Source: Neocallimastix lanati (nom. inval.)
Taxonomy: Eukaryota > Neocallimastigomycota > Neocallimastigomycetes > Neocallimastigales > Neocallimastigaceae
Length of the DNA stretch: 64,000 nucleotides
Direction of reading: 5' to 3'
NCBI GenBank assembly: GCA_016946835.1
Contig: JACVTC010000126.1
Coordinates: 1-64,000, forward strand
The stretch's first letter is position 1; every line of letters starts with the position of its first letter. The position numbers and the translations under genes are program-made. Of this stretch, positions 34,440-46,309 are shown piece by piece. Under the pieces are notes generated by a model. The model did no database searches and was not told where the DNA came from. It worked only from the letters and a program-made list of their open reading frames with translations.

Positions 34440-36235
34440 ATGCTATTTATTAAATGAATAAGCAACTTTAAAAGAATAAATTTCCATATTCTGAAATATT
34501 TATTAGTAATAATAAATAAAACCATAACAATCAAATAAACAATTATAAATTATTGAAATGAAATTAAGGATCATGAAATAAAAATATATTAATTTAATGA
34601 AATAAAAGTAAGGATGAAATAAACTAAACAAAAATGTATATTCCTATCTATATATTTGTTGAAATAATATTAATATACTATCTTCAAAAAAAAATTGATA
34701 ATTATTAATTTTTATATTAAACAATAATAATAATTTAAATTGGTTTTTAAAAGCAGATATAATCGATTACTATATAATTATAATATATTAGAAAGTCAAG
34801 ACTCAGTTATCAAATTAACACAAAAGAAACTCGGAAAAATATATTTTTTAGAATAGTTCGATTCATGGCTATAGCTCTAACAGCTATACCAAGATTTCCT
34901 TTTACAAATTTTAGTATTCGTTACATGGTCCTCCTCAAGGATTCGGATACCAGACGAATCTTAAATTTTGTTAAGATAATAACTGAATTTCATTTCAATT
35001 TCAATTTCAATAATTCAGTTATTTAAATTTCAATATTAATGAATAATATTATATAATAATTATTATTAAATTAACTTTATTAAAATATTTAGAAATTAGT
35101 CTAGGCCAACTAATTGACTAAATATTATTAACATATTGAAATTAATATATATTAAATAATGTAAATACGTGATTGTCATATTGATATACGGGACTTTTAT
35201 GTGCAATAATTTATAAGCAGTGGGTTTTTAAAATAATGATTGTTTAGTAAATTTTATTAATAAATTTATAATATTCGTACAATTACCATAATAATTCTAA
35301 TTCCTAAAAATTTACAAGAGAGTCCTCTATTTCTAATATAAATAATCTAATCTATTTATAAGAAATAGGTAATATATTAATTATATATTCTAATATATAT
35401 AACTATATAAATTTTATATGAATTAAAGTATTATAATTATTACAATTATAATAATACATATTGAAATAAAATAAAATAAAATAATTATTATCAAAAAGAT
35501 ATAAATTTAATATTTAATAGTTATTATTAAATATACAAATATGTTACTACACATATTTGTTTTATATCAATATTAAATTAATTTTTATATTAATTTATTA
35601 TCAAAATTTTTACATATTATATTTTAATTATAAAATATAATATTTAGATATATTAGATTCTTATATTTTATTTATATTAAATATTTATATTATTATCTTA
35701 TTTTATATTATCAATATCAAACCTATATTAATATTATTACATATTCATATTAATAATTAATATTTTAATAATTAATTATTTTATATAAATACATGTTTAA
35801 ATCTTTTGACTAATCCTTTGTAGGATTATTGTAATTTAAATTATAGTATAATTATATAAAATAATAATGTAATAAAATATTATTAAGATTAAATAAAATT
35901 TATATTTTAAATAAAAACTTATTTATAAAATTTACTAATAACAATATGTTTTAAATAAGAGTAAATTTAAATTATTAATTAATTACTATAATTTTGCATC
36001 TATCCTAATCGTTAAGACCAAATTATATCACAAAACTTTAACAAATTTAATTTTTTTATTTTTTTTTTTGTTTTTTTTTTTTAAATTATAAAAACTAATC
36101 AATACTAATAATATATCAAATAAATATTCAATCAAAGAATTATACATGAGTAAATTTTCAAATACATGTTAATAATAAAATACATGAAATATTTAGATTT
36201 AAAAATATAGTATATAAAAAGGAACTATCTAAGAT
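34440..36235. other. AT-rich intergenic, possible Copia LTR trace
   Basis: No gene seen. Between about 34790 and 34990 the sequence is less AT-rich; on its - strand CTTGAGGAGGACCATGTAAC resembles the Copia purine tract plus an LTR start, and TATAGCT/AGCTATA forms a 7-bp hairpin. A remnant of a Copia 3' end is the best explanation. The remainder is low-complexity. Confidence 0.4.
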
Positions 36236-36240
36236 ACATG

Positions 36241-36268
36241 TTTTTTTTTTTTTTTTTTTTTTTTTTTT
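36241..36268. repeat. 28-base T run at chromovirus 3' end
   Basis: 28 consecutive T on the + strand, i.e. poly(A) on the element's strand, directly after the element's terminal TTTTATTTTATAC. The second copy of this end (42429-42686) is also followed by an A tract (14 bases) at exactly the same position. Confidence 0.9.
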
Positions 36269-36353
36269 GTATAAAATAAAAATATTAAACTATAAATGAT
36301 AATAATAATATTGATAATAGTAAAAAAATATAATGTATAATTATTTATTTTCA

Positions 36354-37630
36354 TTGAACTTTTTAATAAGTTCTGGACAGTTAAGATTGCTTTCGGGTTC
36401 CCAGGATGCATCAGATAATGGATAGACTTTCCATTTTATAAGATATCGTGTTTTTCCATAATGTTTTCTTACATCAAGAATTTCTTCTATTTCAAATTCT
36501 TCTTATTCATTTATACTTATTGGTAGTGGTGGTTCTTGTTTTCTTCCAAAGTTATCTTCATAATAGGGTTCAAGTTCGGATACATGAATCGCAGAGTGTA
36601 TTTTTAAGTTGTTTGGTAATTCTAATTGGTACGATATAGGTGAGATTTTCTTGATAATTTTAAAAGGTCCAAGTTTTCTAGTTCTTAATTTTTTATTACC
36701 TTTATGTATTACGAGTGAGCTATTCAACCATACTTTATCACCAAGTTTAAAATTTGGTGCATCAGATCGATGTTTATTTGCAAATTGTTTTTGTTTCTTA
36801 CTTGCTTCCTTTAAGTTTTCTTTTAGTTCTATGGCTAATTCTGAAAAATCTTTTATTATTTCATCAGCTCGTGGTACATTTTACCTACTTGAAATTTCAT
36901 GTGAATGTCTTGGATTATAGCCATAATTTGGAAAAAATGGGGAATGTTTAATTGATTCTTGTACTGAATTATTATAACTAAATTCTGCAAGGAATAAATA
37001 TTTTGACCAGTCAGACCCACGAAAATTAGCATAGCATTTTAGATATTGTTCGATAACGGAGTTTACTCTCTCCGTTAAACCGTTGGTTTGATGGTGAAAA
37101 GGAGAAGCAAGTTTCATGTTTATTCGAAAAGACTTACAAACAGCAGACCAAAATTTGGAGGTAAATTGGGTGCCTCTATCAGAAATAATTTTAGAAGGAA
37201 ATCCATGAAGGTGAAAAATATTGTTCATAAAAGAGGTAGCAGCATCAATAGCAGAAAGAACTTTTGGGAAAGGAATAAAATGACCCATTTTAGTAAAGCG
37301 ATCAATCACTACAAAAATGCAAGTAAAACCATTAGATAATGGAAGATCTGTAATAAAGTTCATAGAAAAAGAAGACCAAGGTTTTGAAGGAATTTCGAGA
37401 GGTTGAAGAAAACCATAGGGTTTATGTTTAAAATATTTTGAACGAGAACAAGTAATACAAGAACGAATGTAATTTTTAATATCATAGTAAAGAGAAGGCC
37501 ACCAAAAGTCACGATATATTAGAGAAGAAGTCTTCTTAATTCCATAATGACCAGCTGAGGGAGAATCATGGCAGATGTTAAGAACAGTAGAACGACATTT
37601 TGGAGGAACATAGATTTTATTTTTAAACAA
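36354..37630 (-). pseudogene. Ty3 integrase with chromodomain
   Basis: The integrase has an H2C2 finger (ICHDSPSAGHYGIKKT ... CITCSRSK), catalytic core motifs FIVVIDRFTKMGHF-like, ISDRGTQFTSKFW and HHQTNGLTERVN, a GPY-type module (LRTRKLGPFKIIKKISPISY, IHSAIHVSELEPYY) and a terminal chromodomain ending SWEPESNLNCPELIKKFNEN. The chromodomain tail is the part duplicated at 42429-42686. Confidence 0.85.
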
Positions 37631-38120
37631 AAGAAAACTGTTACTAATAGAAAATTTTTTATTCTGGAATTGTTGGAATCATCTGAACTTAATTCATTAT
37701 AAATGTCAAAATAAAATTCATCATTTTTGCATTCATTTAAAATTTGATCATTGAGGGAAGAAACAAAAGAAGTAATAGCACAGAAGTTTTCTGGACAAAG
37801 AACAGTAAATGGAACATCACAAGAAGAAGGGTTATCGTTTTCTGAGGCATAGTCAGGTCGACGGGAAAGAGCATCAGGTTTACCATTAGCGGAACCAGCA
37901 CAGTAAACAATTTTAAAATTGAATTCAGAAAGAAAAAGGGCCCAGCGAACTAAGCGTTATGTCATTTTCTCTGGTTTCTTTTGATATAAGAGATTCCGAT
38001 GGTCAGGGAAAATTGTGAAAGGAGTAGAGGTGCCTTTTAATAAATGCCTCCATTGTTCAAGGGCTTCTACGATAGCTAAAAGTTCTTTATCGTAGATAGG
38101 ATAATTACGTTCGGCAGAAG

Positions 38121-38960
38121 TTAGAGATCTAGAAAAGAATGAAACTGGGTGAACTTTATTATCTTTGAAGAAATTTGTGAGAGAATAGCTCCTATCGCAA
38201 AATTAGTGCTATCAGTCTTAACAAGAAAAGGAAGATCACGATTGGGATAGACTAAAATAGGGGCAGAAGAAAACTTTGATTTGATGTTATCAAATGCGGT
38301 TTGAGTTTCAGTAGACCAATGAAATATAGAGTTTTCCTTTAATAAACAATGAAGAGGATGAGCAATGGATGCAAAACTAGGAATAGATCGTAGATAATAA
38401 TTCGCTAGTCCGAGAAATGATTGTAATTCTTTAACATTTTTAGGGACAGGCCATTCTAAAATAGAAGAAACTTTTTTAGGGTCCATGAATACTCCATCTG
38501 AAGAAATTCTGTGACCAAGGAAGTCCAAGAAAGGTACGCAAAATTCACATTTTTCCAATTTTGCATATAAGCCAGCTTTTCTTAGTCTTCTTAAAATTTC
38601 AATAAGATGTTGGAAGTGAATATCCATTTTGGGAGAAAATATAATTATATCATCGATATTATAATAAACGAAAGAACCAATAATGTCTTCAAATATATCA
38701 TTAATGAAATGTTGAAATACCATGGGTGCATTTTTTAATCCAAAAGGCATGACTAAATACTCATAGTGACCATATTTACAAGTGAATTCTGTTTTATATT
38801 CGTCACCTTCTTTGATCCTAATCAAATTATATGCTGAACGAAGATCTAATTTAGAGAAGACTTCTCCTTTACTAAGATTTTCTAACATATTATTAATTAA
38901 TGGAAGAGGATATGAGTCTCGGATGGTGACTTCATTTAAAGGTCGATAATCTACTACAAG
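38121..38960 (-). pseudogene. Ty3 reverse transcriptase
   Basis: Motifs FSKLDLRSAYNLIRIKEGDE, FTCKYGHYEYLVMPFGLKNA and VYYNIDDIIIFSP (catalytic region), LEKCEFCVPFLDFLGHRISS, VKELQSFLGLANYYL and the start of RNase H (FLVKTDSTNFAIGAILSQ) are in order. They match the + strand Ty3 fragment block for block. Non-functional copy. Confidence 0.87.
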
Positions 38961-40126
38961 CCTAAGATCATTTTAACGTTTTTCTTAGGAACAAAGAAAA
39001 CAGAAGCAGCGGCTGGGGATTTAGATTTTCTAATAAATTTTTTATCTTCATTTTTTTAATATATTTTTTAAAGCATGGGATTCTTTTTCAGTTAAGGGAT
39101 AAATTGGACCATAATGAAGTTTTTCCTTTTGTTTAAGTTTAATCTCGCAATCATAAGGACGATGAGGAGGTAATTCATTAGCAGATTTTTCGTCAAATAC
39201 ATCTTTGAATGGAAGAAGTTTTGCAGGTAATATTTGTTGAATATTATTATTTGTTTAATTATGTTCTTCATTCTTATTTGAGTTATATTCTTTAGTACAA
39301 ATAGAAGCAGTAAAAGATGATGGAATAACAAGACAGTTAGCAATACAATGACTTGATTTAGAAAAAATTTATTTGAAGTAAAGTCTATAGTAGGGTTATG
39401 AGTAAAAAGCCATTCTGTTCCAAGAATAGCACAATAAGATGGAAAATCAACTACATAAAATTGTATTTTACAAATATGGTTTTCATATTGAATGGAAACA
39501 GGTAAGGTTTTTCCTAAGATTTGTTGTTTACCTCCAATTCCAGAAACTCTAGGAAAATCAGATTGAGTAGAGTAAGGGATATTATATTCTTTAACAAAAT
39601 AAACATCGATTAAGTTGAGTTGAGAACCTGAATCAAGGAGAATTTTATTTTTTGTTTTAGAATTATTAACTTTAATAGTAAATTCATAAATTGGAAGTTT
39701 TACATTCGGGAGATCAGAAATTCTTGGTCTGGGAATAGTAGTAGGTTCTGGATTGCCGATGTGCACATTACTTGAAGAGCTTTTGAATTTATTTCTTAAG
39801 GGACCGTTATTAAGTGAATGTTCAGAAGAACCACGGTACATGCAAAGATTTTCTTTTCTTCTTCTATCCTTTTCTTCTTTTGATAATGAACTGTGAATAT
39901 TGAATTTTGGTTTTCCTTTGGGTGGAGGTCTTCTATTATTATTGTTATTATTTGAATGATTTTGAGGATTGAAGAATTGTCTTCTGGATGAAAGTCGAGA
40001 ACCAATTCTAGCATCAATTGTTTGTAGAGCATAAAGGGATTGAAGTCCAGGGAACATTTCATGTATCTTAGTAGCTATTTGATCATTTAATCCGGCAATA
40101 AATGCGTCCATTTTAGCATCTTTATT

Positions 40127-40513
40127 TCATGAAGACTCATCAGCATACTTGTTGAATTCAAGAATATAGTTTCTAATGTCTCCAAGTCTTTTTTGCTTGA
40201 TTATTCGTAACCGTTGATTTGCTACGAAGGTTGCATCATTGTTTCCAAACATAGCTTTAAGTCTTCCAACAAATGCTTCATAGTTGTTCAAGCATGGATC
40301 TCTGTTTTCTATTAGAGAAACAGCCCAAATCATAGCTGAACCATAGAGTTGGGTTATTAAGTATACAACTTTTGTTTCATCATCTGCAAATCTGTCAGGA
40401 TATAGCGTAAAAACTAACTCAATCTTGGCTAAAAATCCTTTAAAGAAACGACGGTCTCCAGAAAATTCAGTTTTAAAAGAAGAATTATTATTAATAAAAT
40501 TGTCTTGTTCCAT
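40127..40513 (-). pseudogene. Ty3 gag
   Basis: Starts MEQDNFINNNSSFKTEFSGD and continues with RRFFKGFLAKIELVFTLYPD, VYLITQLYGSAMIWAVSLIE and EAFVGRLKAMFGNND, the usual retrotransposon gag pattern (helical capsid segment with YL...L.G.A..W). The following stretch (39796-40111) continues with a Pro/Lys/Asn-rich tail, and protease is encoded downstream (LLDSGSQLNLID). Part of a broken element. Confidence 0.8.
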
Positions 40514-40726
40514 CTTTATGTATATTTTTTTTTAATATTAGAAATTAATAATAATAAATCAATTTTTTTACAAGAATAAAAATTAAGTAACTAGAATTTA
40601 AACACAACGCAAAAAAAACAAATTCTATTACTTATAACAAGTAGGCGAACAAATTTATAAAAACCTAAAATAAAAGATAAAAACTATATAATTTTTACGT
40701 CACTTCGCAAGAATGACAAGGGTTTT

Positions 40727-40752
40727 TATCAGGGATCGAACCTGACCCACTG
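40727..40752 (-). promoter_or_regulatory. Candidate primer-binding site of the chromovirus
   Basis: On the - strand TTTACA, G, TGGGTCAGGTTCGATCCC (40749-40732) lies about 220 bp upstream of gag: an LTR ending CA, a one-base gap and a TGG start. The inner part forms a perfect T-arm-like hairpin (TCAGG-TTCGATC-CCTGA). Confidence 0.4.
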
Positions 40753-40904
40753 TAAAGATTTAATAAAATCTTTAATAATTAATTATTACATAATTAATTA
40801 ATGTAATAAAATTACATAAATTTATGATTTACGTATATAAAAATTAATTATAAATTTATGTAAACTTTTTATAAAGGATAAATTATTATTTAAATAATTT
40901 TGGA

Positions 40905-41150
40905 TAATTTATTTAAGTTAGTTAATTTAGTTTATTTAATTTAGATATTTTATTTAAGTTAATTAATTTAGTTTATTTAATTTAGTTATTTTATTTAAGT
41001 TAGTTAATTTAGTTTATTTAATTTAGTTATTTTATTTAAGTTAGTTAATTTTGTTTATTTAATTTAGTTATTTTATTTAAGTTAGTTAATTTAGTTTATT
41101 TAATTTAGTTATGTTATTTAAGTTAGTTAATTTAGTTTAGTTAGTTTAAA
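40905..41150. repeat. 41-bp tandem repeat, about 6 copies
   Basis: The unit is about 41 bp, beginning TTAGTTATTTTATTTAAGTT and ending in GTTTATTTAAT. Six slightly variable copies lie inside the region expected to be the chromovirus 5' LTR. No coding potential. Confidence 0.85.
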
Positions 41151-41539
41151 ATACTTTAAAATTAATTTTGGAATAGTTTTTAATAGTTAAAATTAGTTTA
41201 AATAGTTTATAAAAATAGTTTTGAATTGTAAATATATAAACATTAGTATTAATAATATTTATATAATAAATATCTAATAAATGAGTTTTTATTGAATTTA
41301 ATTATTATTGTAAATAAGTTGAAAGTTTATTGAATTAATTATTGTTTAGTTTTAGTTAATTATTATTTAATAAAATTATTAATAAATATTTTTTTTATAA
41401 ATAAATAGTAATATATGTAAATTAGATAGAAATAATATATTATAATATAATCATAAAAAATTATAAATACATGTAAATTTCTATAATTAAATCGATGTAT
41501 TAGTTATTGACTATCAAATAATTAATAACTAGAAGAGAT

Positions 41540-42407
41540 TTATTTAATAAAATATTATTTATTAAAAAAGGAATTGTTTTTATTACGTGTATTTTGTTAT
41601 TTGTAATCTGTTTCTTCCAAACTCTTTACACCCACCTCTTATTTTATGCGAGAGTAAACAAACAATCACCTGTTGAAGTGTGTAGTTACCCTCAAGCGTT
41701 GAAGGTTTTATAGTTTAGGTCTTAATTACCTATTTTTCAAAGGTTGGGTCCTTTGAGATACTATCTACAAAATTTTTGCAAAATAGTAAATAAGAATTTA
41801 TGAAATAAAAATTTGGCAAGCCGACACTGTCTATACTCAAATATTAACTTCTTAAATTTGTTTACTTTTTTACAATTACCTTTTAAATTGATTTATTATT
41901 TATTTAATTCTTCCTTAAAGAAGAATATAGCAATTAAAAAAATTTTCAAAAATTTTTTAATACTAAATCTTTTATTTATTTATTTTCCGCACTGCTGTTC
42001 ATTCAGTTTATCAACCGAAGAGCTGCAATGTAGGTCTTACCCCTCTGCCTACCAGCATGGGTCGGTTACGTACTTAAGAATGTATAAAATAAAAGATTTA
42101 AAGTGTATGGTAAGGAAGTATTATATGAGACCTCCCTTGTATGTATTAATTAATTATTATTTTGATAATTTCTTTTATAAAAAGGAGAAGTGAGTATTTA
42201 ATTTCAAGATTAATAATATGAATTCCAAGGACGATAATTCTAGTAATGCTGATGGTGAATACAGCTAATAGATAAAATAATTTAAAGATACTTAAGAAAA
42301 TATTAAAATTCATACACAAGCTTTAACAGAGTTCTAAGGGAAAGGGCACAAATATTAAAGTAGATGGAATTCCTTAACAGGGATTCCTAAAGTAGATTTA
42401 CAAAAGA
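41540..42407 (+). mobile_element. Possible LTR-element leader and gag start
   Basis: Less AT-rich, with TTTGGCAAGCCGACAC at about 41813, which could be a tRNA primer-binding site: its complement ends in CCA and has C at tRNA position 61. About 400 bp later comes MNSKDDNSSNADGEYS (ATG about 42219) and degraded coding-like sequence that stops where the chromovirus 3' fragment begins. Probably the 5' end of another broken LTR element into which that fragment was inserted. No domain is firmly recognised. Confidence 0.3.
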
Positions 42408-42414
42408 TATTTTA

Positions 42415-42686
42415 TTTTTTTTTTTTTTGTATAAAATAAAAATATTAAACTATAAATGATAATAATAATATTGATAATAGTAAAAAAATATAATGTATAA
42501 TTATTTATTTTCATTGAATTTTTTAATAAGTGACAGTTAAGATTGCTTTCGGGTTCCCAGGATGCATCAGATAATGGATAGACTTTCCATTTTATAAGAT
42601 ATTGTGTTTCTCCATAAAGTTTTCTTACATCAAGAATTTCTTCTACTTCAAATTCTTTTCCTTCATTTATACTTATTGGTAGTGGT
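42415..42686 (-). mobile_element. Second copy of chromovirus 3' end
   Basis: 258 bp nearly identical to 36269-36530, covering the chromodomain coding tail and 3' untranslated part, in the same orientation. It is 5'-truncated after GGTAGTGGT and ends, like the longer copy, in the element's TTTTATTTTATAC followed by an A tract (T14 on the + strand at 42415-42428). Confidence 0.9.
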
Positions 42687-42864
42687 ACTTTTATTGTAAT
42701 GTGCTGGTCCTCTTATATAACAATAAGGCAACACTGGAATTTAATAATACGCTAAAACGTTTTTTTTAAAAATTTTGTTTTATTAATTTATTAAAATAAA
42801 ATTTATTTAAGTAATTATTAATTAATCAATTAATAATAAGTAATTTGATATATTACAAAATTAG

Positions 42865-45271
42865 TTAATTACCTCTATATAATTCTAATTCACCAGTAGG
42901 TAATAATCCAAAACCATGCTTACCATTTTTTGAAGTTATATAACGATTAGGTGCTAATTCTTTATTTGAAGGTAATGTGTAAATGAAAGGATTTTCCTTA
43001 TCTAATGCGTGAAAAACATATTTATCAATGTCATGGTTTACTAATTCTGATTCATATTGATATTTTTCTTCACAATGTTTAAGTGTATACGTAAATCCAG
43101 AAAACTTTAATGGAATAAGACTTTTATTATAGGTTATTTTAGTATGACTGCTTTCAGTAATATGTCCAGTTGCCCAAATAATTACCTCAATTAAAAATAA
43201 TGGTAATGCTACAAATTCTTGACAGGAACTATCATTAACAATTAATTGAATAGTGGAAGTTTTAGTTTGACTTATTGAAGTGGTATTGGACATTTTTAAT
43301 GTTTGTTGAGCTAATATTTCTATAGCATTGTCATAGGAAGTTTGCTCATTCATATTAGTTTGAAAAGAGTTATCATAAGTATAGCCTTTAGTTTTGGTAT
43401 CCGAGGTTGATTCTTCATTAACCCATCCTGTTTCTTTATTGAATGATTTCGAAAACATTTTCGATGTGGAATCGGAAACTGAGTGTTCTTTATTAGATGT
43501 TTCGGAATGTCCAATAGTGTAAGAATCTGAATAACCATTAGACTTTGTCCATCCATCACTAACACCAGAAGTACTAGTATTGTTCTCTGCCCAACCTTAT
43601 GTTACACTATGAGAACCTCCCTGAGTTAAAGTATTAGATGATCTGGTCCCCGCTAAAGCTAATTGGTATTGTTGATTTAATTGATCTATAGCTGAATTTT
43701 CTTCTGATCTTATAGAAACTCTATGTAATCTACTTTGATCTGCCAATATCAGCTTCATTAGTTCCAGCTGAAAAAAATTCAACACCCTCAGATAACCCTG
43801 GAACAATACCACGTTTAATAAGTTTACGAGAATTGTCTTTAGCAGCAGTAGGAGCAGTATATTCTCTTTTAGAATTTTTTAATTTGCATAATTGACGATT
43901 TAAAATAGGGACCCTTGCCATATGCAGAATCACAAATATTATCAAAAACATTGCCTCCATTAGCTATTTCAGCTATAGGATATATATAATTATCATATAT
44001 ACCATTCATTGATTTTTCAAATTTACTGGAGTTACTAATATCGCCATCGGGTATTTCATCCAGGTTTTCTTTGTATTTTAGTTCTTTAACATTATTAAAA
44101 TCATTAAGGCCCATTTTGGATACTTCATCAGTATGAGATAATTCAATCGAGTTACTCCAGTTTGTTTCATCGGTGACATCTTTGCTATTAGTAACTGTAC
44201 GAGCATTTTCTAGTACATTCTGTGGATTCAATGTGTGTTGTTTCTTTATTCTTGGTTCTAGCTAGACTTTCTGAGTCAATTACTGAATATACTTTTTCAC
44301 GCGATTCAGAATACCCTTGGAATCACTTTCATGAGTAGAAGTACTATAAGAAATAGCATTGAATAATTGAAGCGATTCATTGATTTCTTTGATAGCTGTA
44401 TCTCCTTTGCTATAAACTTTTTTCATACGATTTATGATAAGATTTTCCATTGTTATTAGATATACTAACCGTATCTTGAATATCCTCTGTGTAGGCAATA
44501 GTACATGAAATAACTGATCCAGGTTCACGAGTGATACTTGCACAATCTTCGAATTTGGATTTTCCATCTTTAACTAAATTTTCATATAATGATTTATCTG
44601 CTTCGTATGGCATTCCCATTGTAGTAATGTAATTAATTTTGTATTCGTCAATATCTTTAATTTTAATTAATGCTGGCTGATACGGGTTATATGCTGGATT
44701 TTTGCTAGTTAATGAAAGACTTTTCATACCTTTTCCGATAAAATTTTCATATAATTTTTTAATTTCTTTTTTATATTCTTCTTTATAAGGAGCTCTATAA
44801 ATAGACAATTCTTCTTCATTTTCTTCATTATTAGCATCTTTCGCATTTTTATTACTTTTAAGTGAATCGGGGATATCATTATTTGCATCTATATTTTTGC
44901 TTGTTTTATTTTCTCTTTTACCTTTTTTATTTTCAGAAACCTTAAAATAACTCCTAACATTATTAACTACTGTATTATTCCCGAAATAACTTACACCAAA
45001 CCAATCTGGGCCGATATCTAACATAATCTTCGATGTTATCAAAATAAACTGTATTATTACTAGAATCAACGTAGTATGAATCAAATATTTTGATCATGCT
45101 ATTTTTTATATAAATACAAAATTCTTTATTTGTAAAAGTTTTAAATTCCAAATAAAAGTTACTAAGTGTTTCATTTTTGTGTAATCTTGAAACTTCAGTT
45201 TTTTCATTTGAAACTACTTTACTAATACTACAAGTAATGTTAATAATAAATAATAAATATTTTAATATCAT
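42865..45271 (-). pseudogene. Large secreted protein, decayed, unknown function
   Basis: It starts at 45271 with a signal peptide (MILKYLLFIINITCSISKVV). A Lys/Asn/Glu-rich region (44410-45084) follows, then NNVKELKYKENLDEIPDGD, LIKRGIVPGLSEGVEFFSAG, a long Ser/Thr/Gly/Asn-rich stretch (YSDSYTIGHSETSNKEHSVS), a Cys-containing part (NDSSCQEFVALPLFLIEVII) and a C-terminus (NRYITSKNGKHGFGLLPTGE, then LELYRGN) that resembles the 'L.S.NG.y.l.l...G.L.LY' pattern of bulb-type lectin repeats. Several breaks (about six) divide it into at least six open pieces, so the copy is dead as assembled. It would have been about 750-800 residues. Family not identified; the lectin-like end is a weak resemblance. 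Confidence 0.55.
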
Positions 45272-45274
45272 TAT

Positions 45275-45470
45275 TCATAAAATAATTTTTAATATCTTAA
45301 ATTAAGATGAAAATCAATTTAAAATAATTGTTGTAAATAAAAATAACATTTTATTATTAATTTAAATATATCTAATTATTAGTTATGAATAAATTAATAT
45401 ATGGTTTCATAAATGATATAAATTTTAATGTACGAAATTAAGCAAAAATTTTATTTGATTCGTTGGAATT
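45275..45470. other. Spacer before the Ty3 remnant
   Basis: AT-rich, no gene. It contains the likely upstream region of the decayed secreted-protein gene that starts at 45271 on the - strand. Confidence 0.5.
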
Positions 45471-46260
45471 GCTAACTGTTTATAGATACGTTACCTAACC
45501 AAAGGACTATCATTGGATAAGGCTTTATGTTACAATGTTTCTGTTACAAAGCCTGCCTCTCCCAAGGAGCAAGCTACTTATGGTTGACGACGTTAGCAAT
45601 AAAGTGGCTATAACTAAAATCTTGGTAATCCTCGAGCAACTCTGCATAGTGGGGATTGTCGTCGATCAAGTAGGCATTAAGCCACTCTTGTTTGTCATTC
45701 TTGTACGCAACCAGGTATTGATATTGTAAGACTTAATAATTTGACTAGTGGTCAATAACTGTGGTTTGGTAGAGAACAACAGATTCCTGTAGTCACTATA
45801 TGTTATAATCTTGAGTTTCAAAGTATGAAGCACAAGATTATAATTCTTTCTGTGTTATCGAATAATTAACCTCAGACTTGTTAAAATGTCTTTGAGAAGT
45901 AGTATATGTAGTGAAGAGTTCCATTCGTCTTCTTTCTGCTACAATATTTCTCCTATCGGGTAATTACCGGAATCGCACTCTACAAAGAATTATTTTTCAT
46001 TGTCCGGATATGCTAACATTGCCGAAAAAGGAAAGCATTTCCTTTAATTTATGAAATCTTCTTCAGTTCATTCGAATTTCTCTTTCTTCTGGGTCATCCT
46101 GAATAGCGACTTGGCAATTTCTGAAAAGTTTCTTATAAAATTTCTATAATAGTTGCCAAAGCCTAAAAATTTTCGCATTTGCTTATCATTTTCTGGTTAT
46201 GGTAATTCCGCTACGGTCTCTATCTTTTCTAGATCAGTTTCAACATAATGATTGATTTTA
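45470..46260 (-). mobile_element. Ty3/Gypsy remnant (RT thumb and RNase H)
   Basis: Distinctly less AT-rich than its surroundings. - strand pieces include a GFGNYYRKFI-like thumb motif followed by [20 protein letters not shown] (about 46080-46180), an FFVECDSGNYPIGEILWQ-type RNase H start (about 45940-45990) and IITYSDYRNLLF (about 45790-45830). It is heavily broken, lacks gag, protease and integrase, and differs from the chromovirus family nearby. It sits where the 3' half of the adjacent ABCB-type gene should be. Confidence 0.65.
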
Positions 46261-46309
46261 GGATTTTATTCCTTGATAAATATTAATATCAAGTTTCATA
46301 TTGATTATA

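Larger units (their letters stand above)
36269..40752 (-). mobile_element. Ty3/Gypsy chromovirus, decayed
   Basis: - strand order: candidate primer-binding site (about 40732-40749), gag (40127-40513), protease (about 39640), RT (38121-38960), RNase H (about 37850-38120), integrase (36881-37630) and a C-terminal chromodomain (about 36350-36520). The chromodomain (FEIEEILDVRKHYGK, TRYLIKWKVYPLSDASWEPE) identifies a chromovirus, a class that targets modified histones. The copy has several breaks. It ends in a 28-base A tract on its own strand (36241-36268) and no 3' LTR follows. Moderately old; related to the + strand fragment at 26.1-27.6 kb. Confidence 0.9.

Noticed and set aside
34860-34960. 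tRNA-like D-arm look (TAGCTGTTAGAGC on the - strand)
   Set aside because: No anticodon arm, acceptor stem or canonical T-loop at the right spacing; the hairpin is better explained as part of an LTR remnant.
41813-42193. 126-codon frame on the + strand starting MASRHCLYS
   Set aside because: It starts at a TTG in a probable LTR-element leader, has no domain, and its composition fits random AT-rich sequence.
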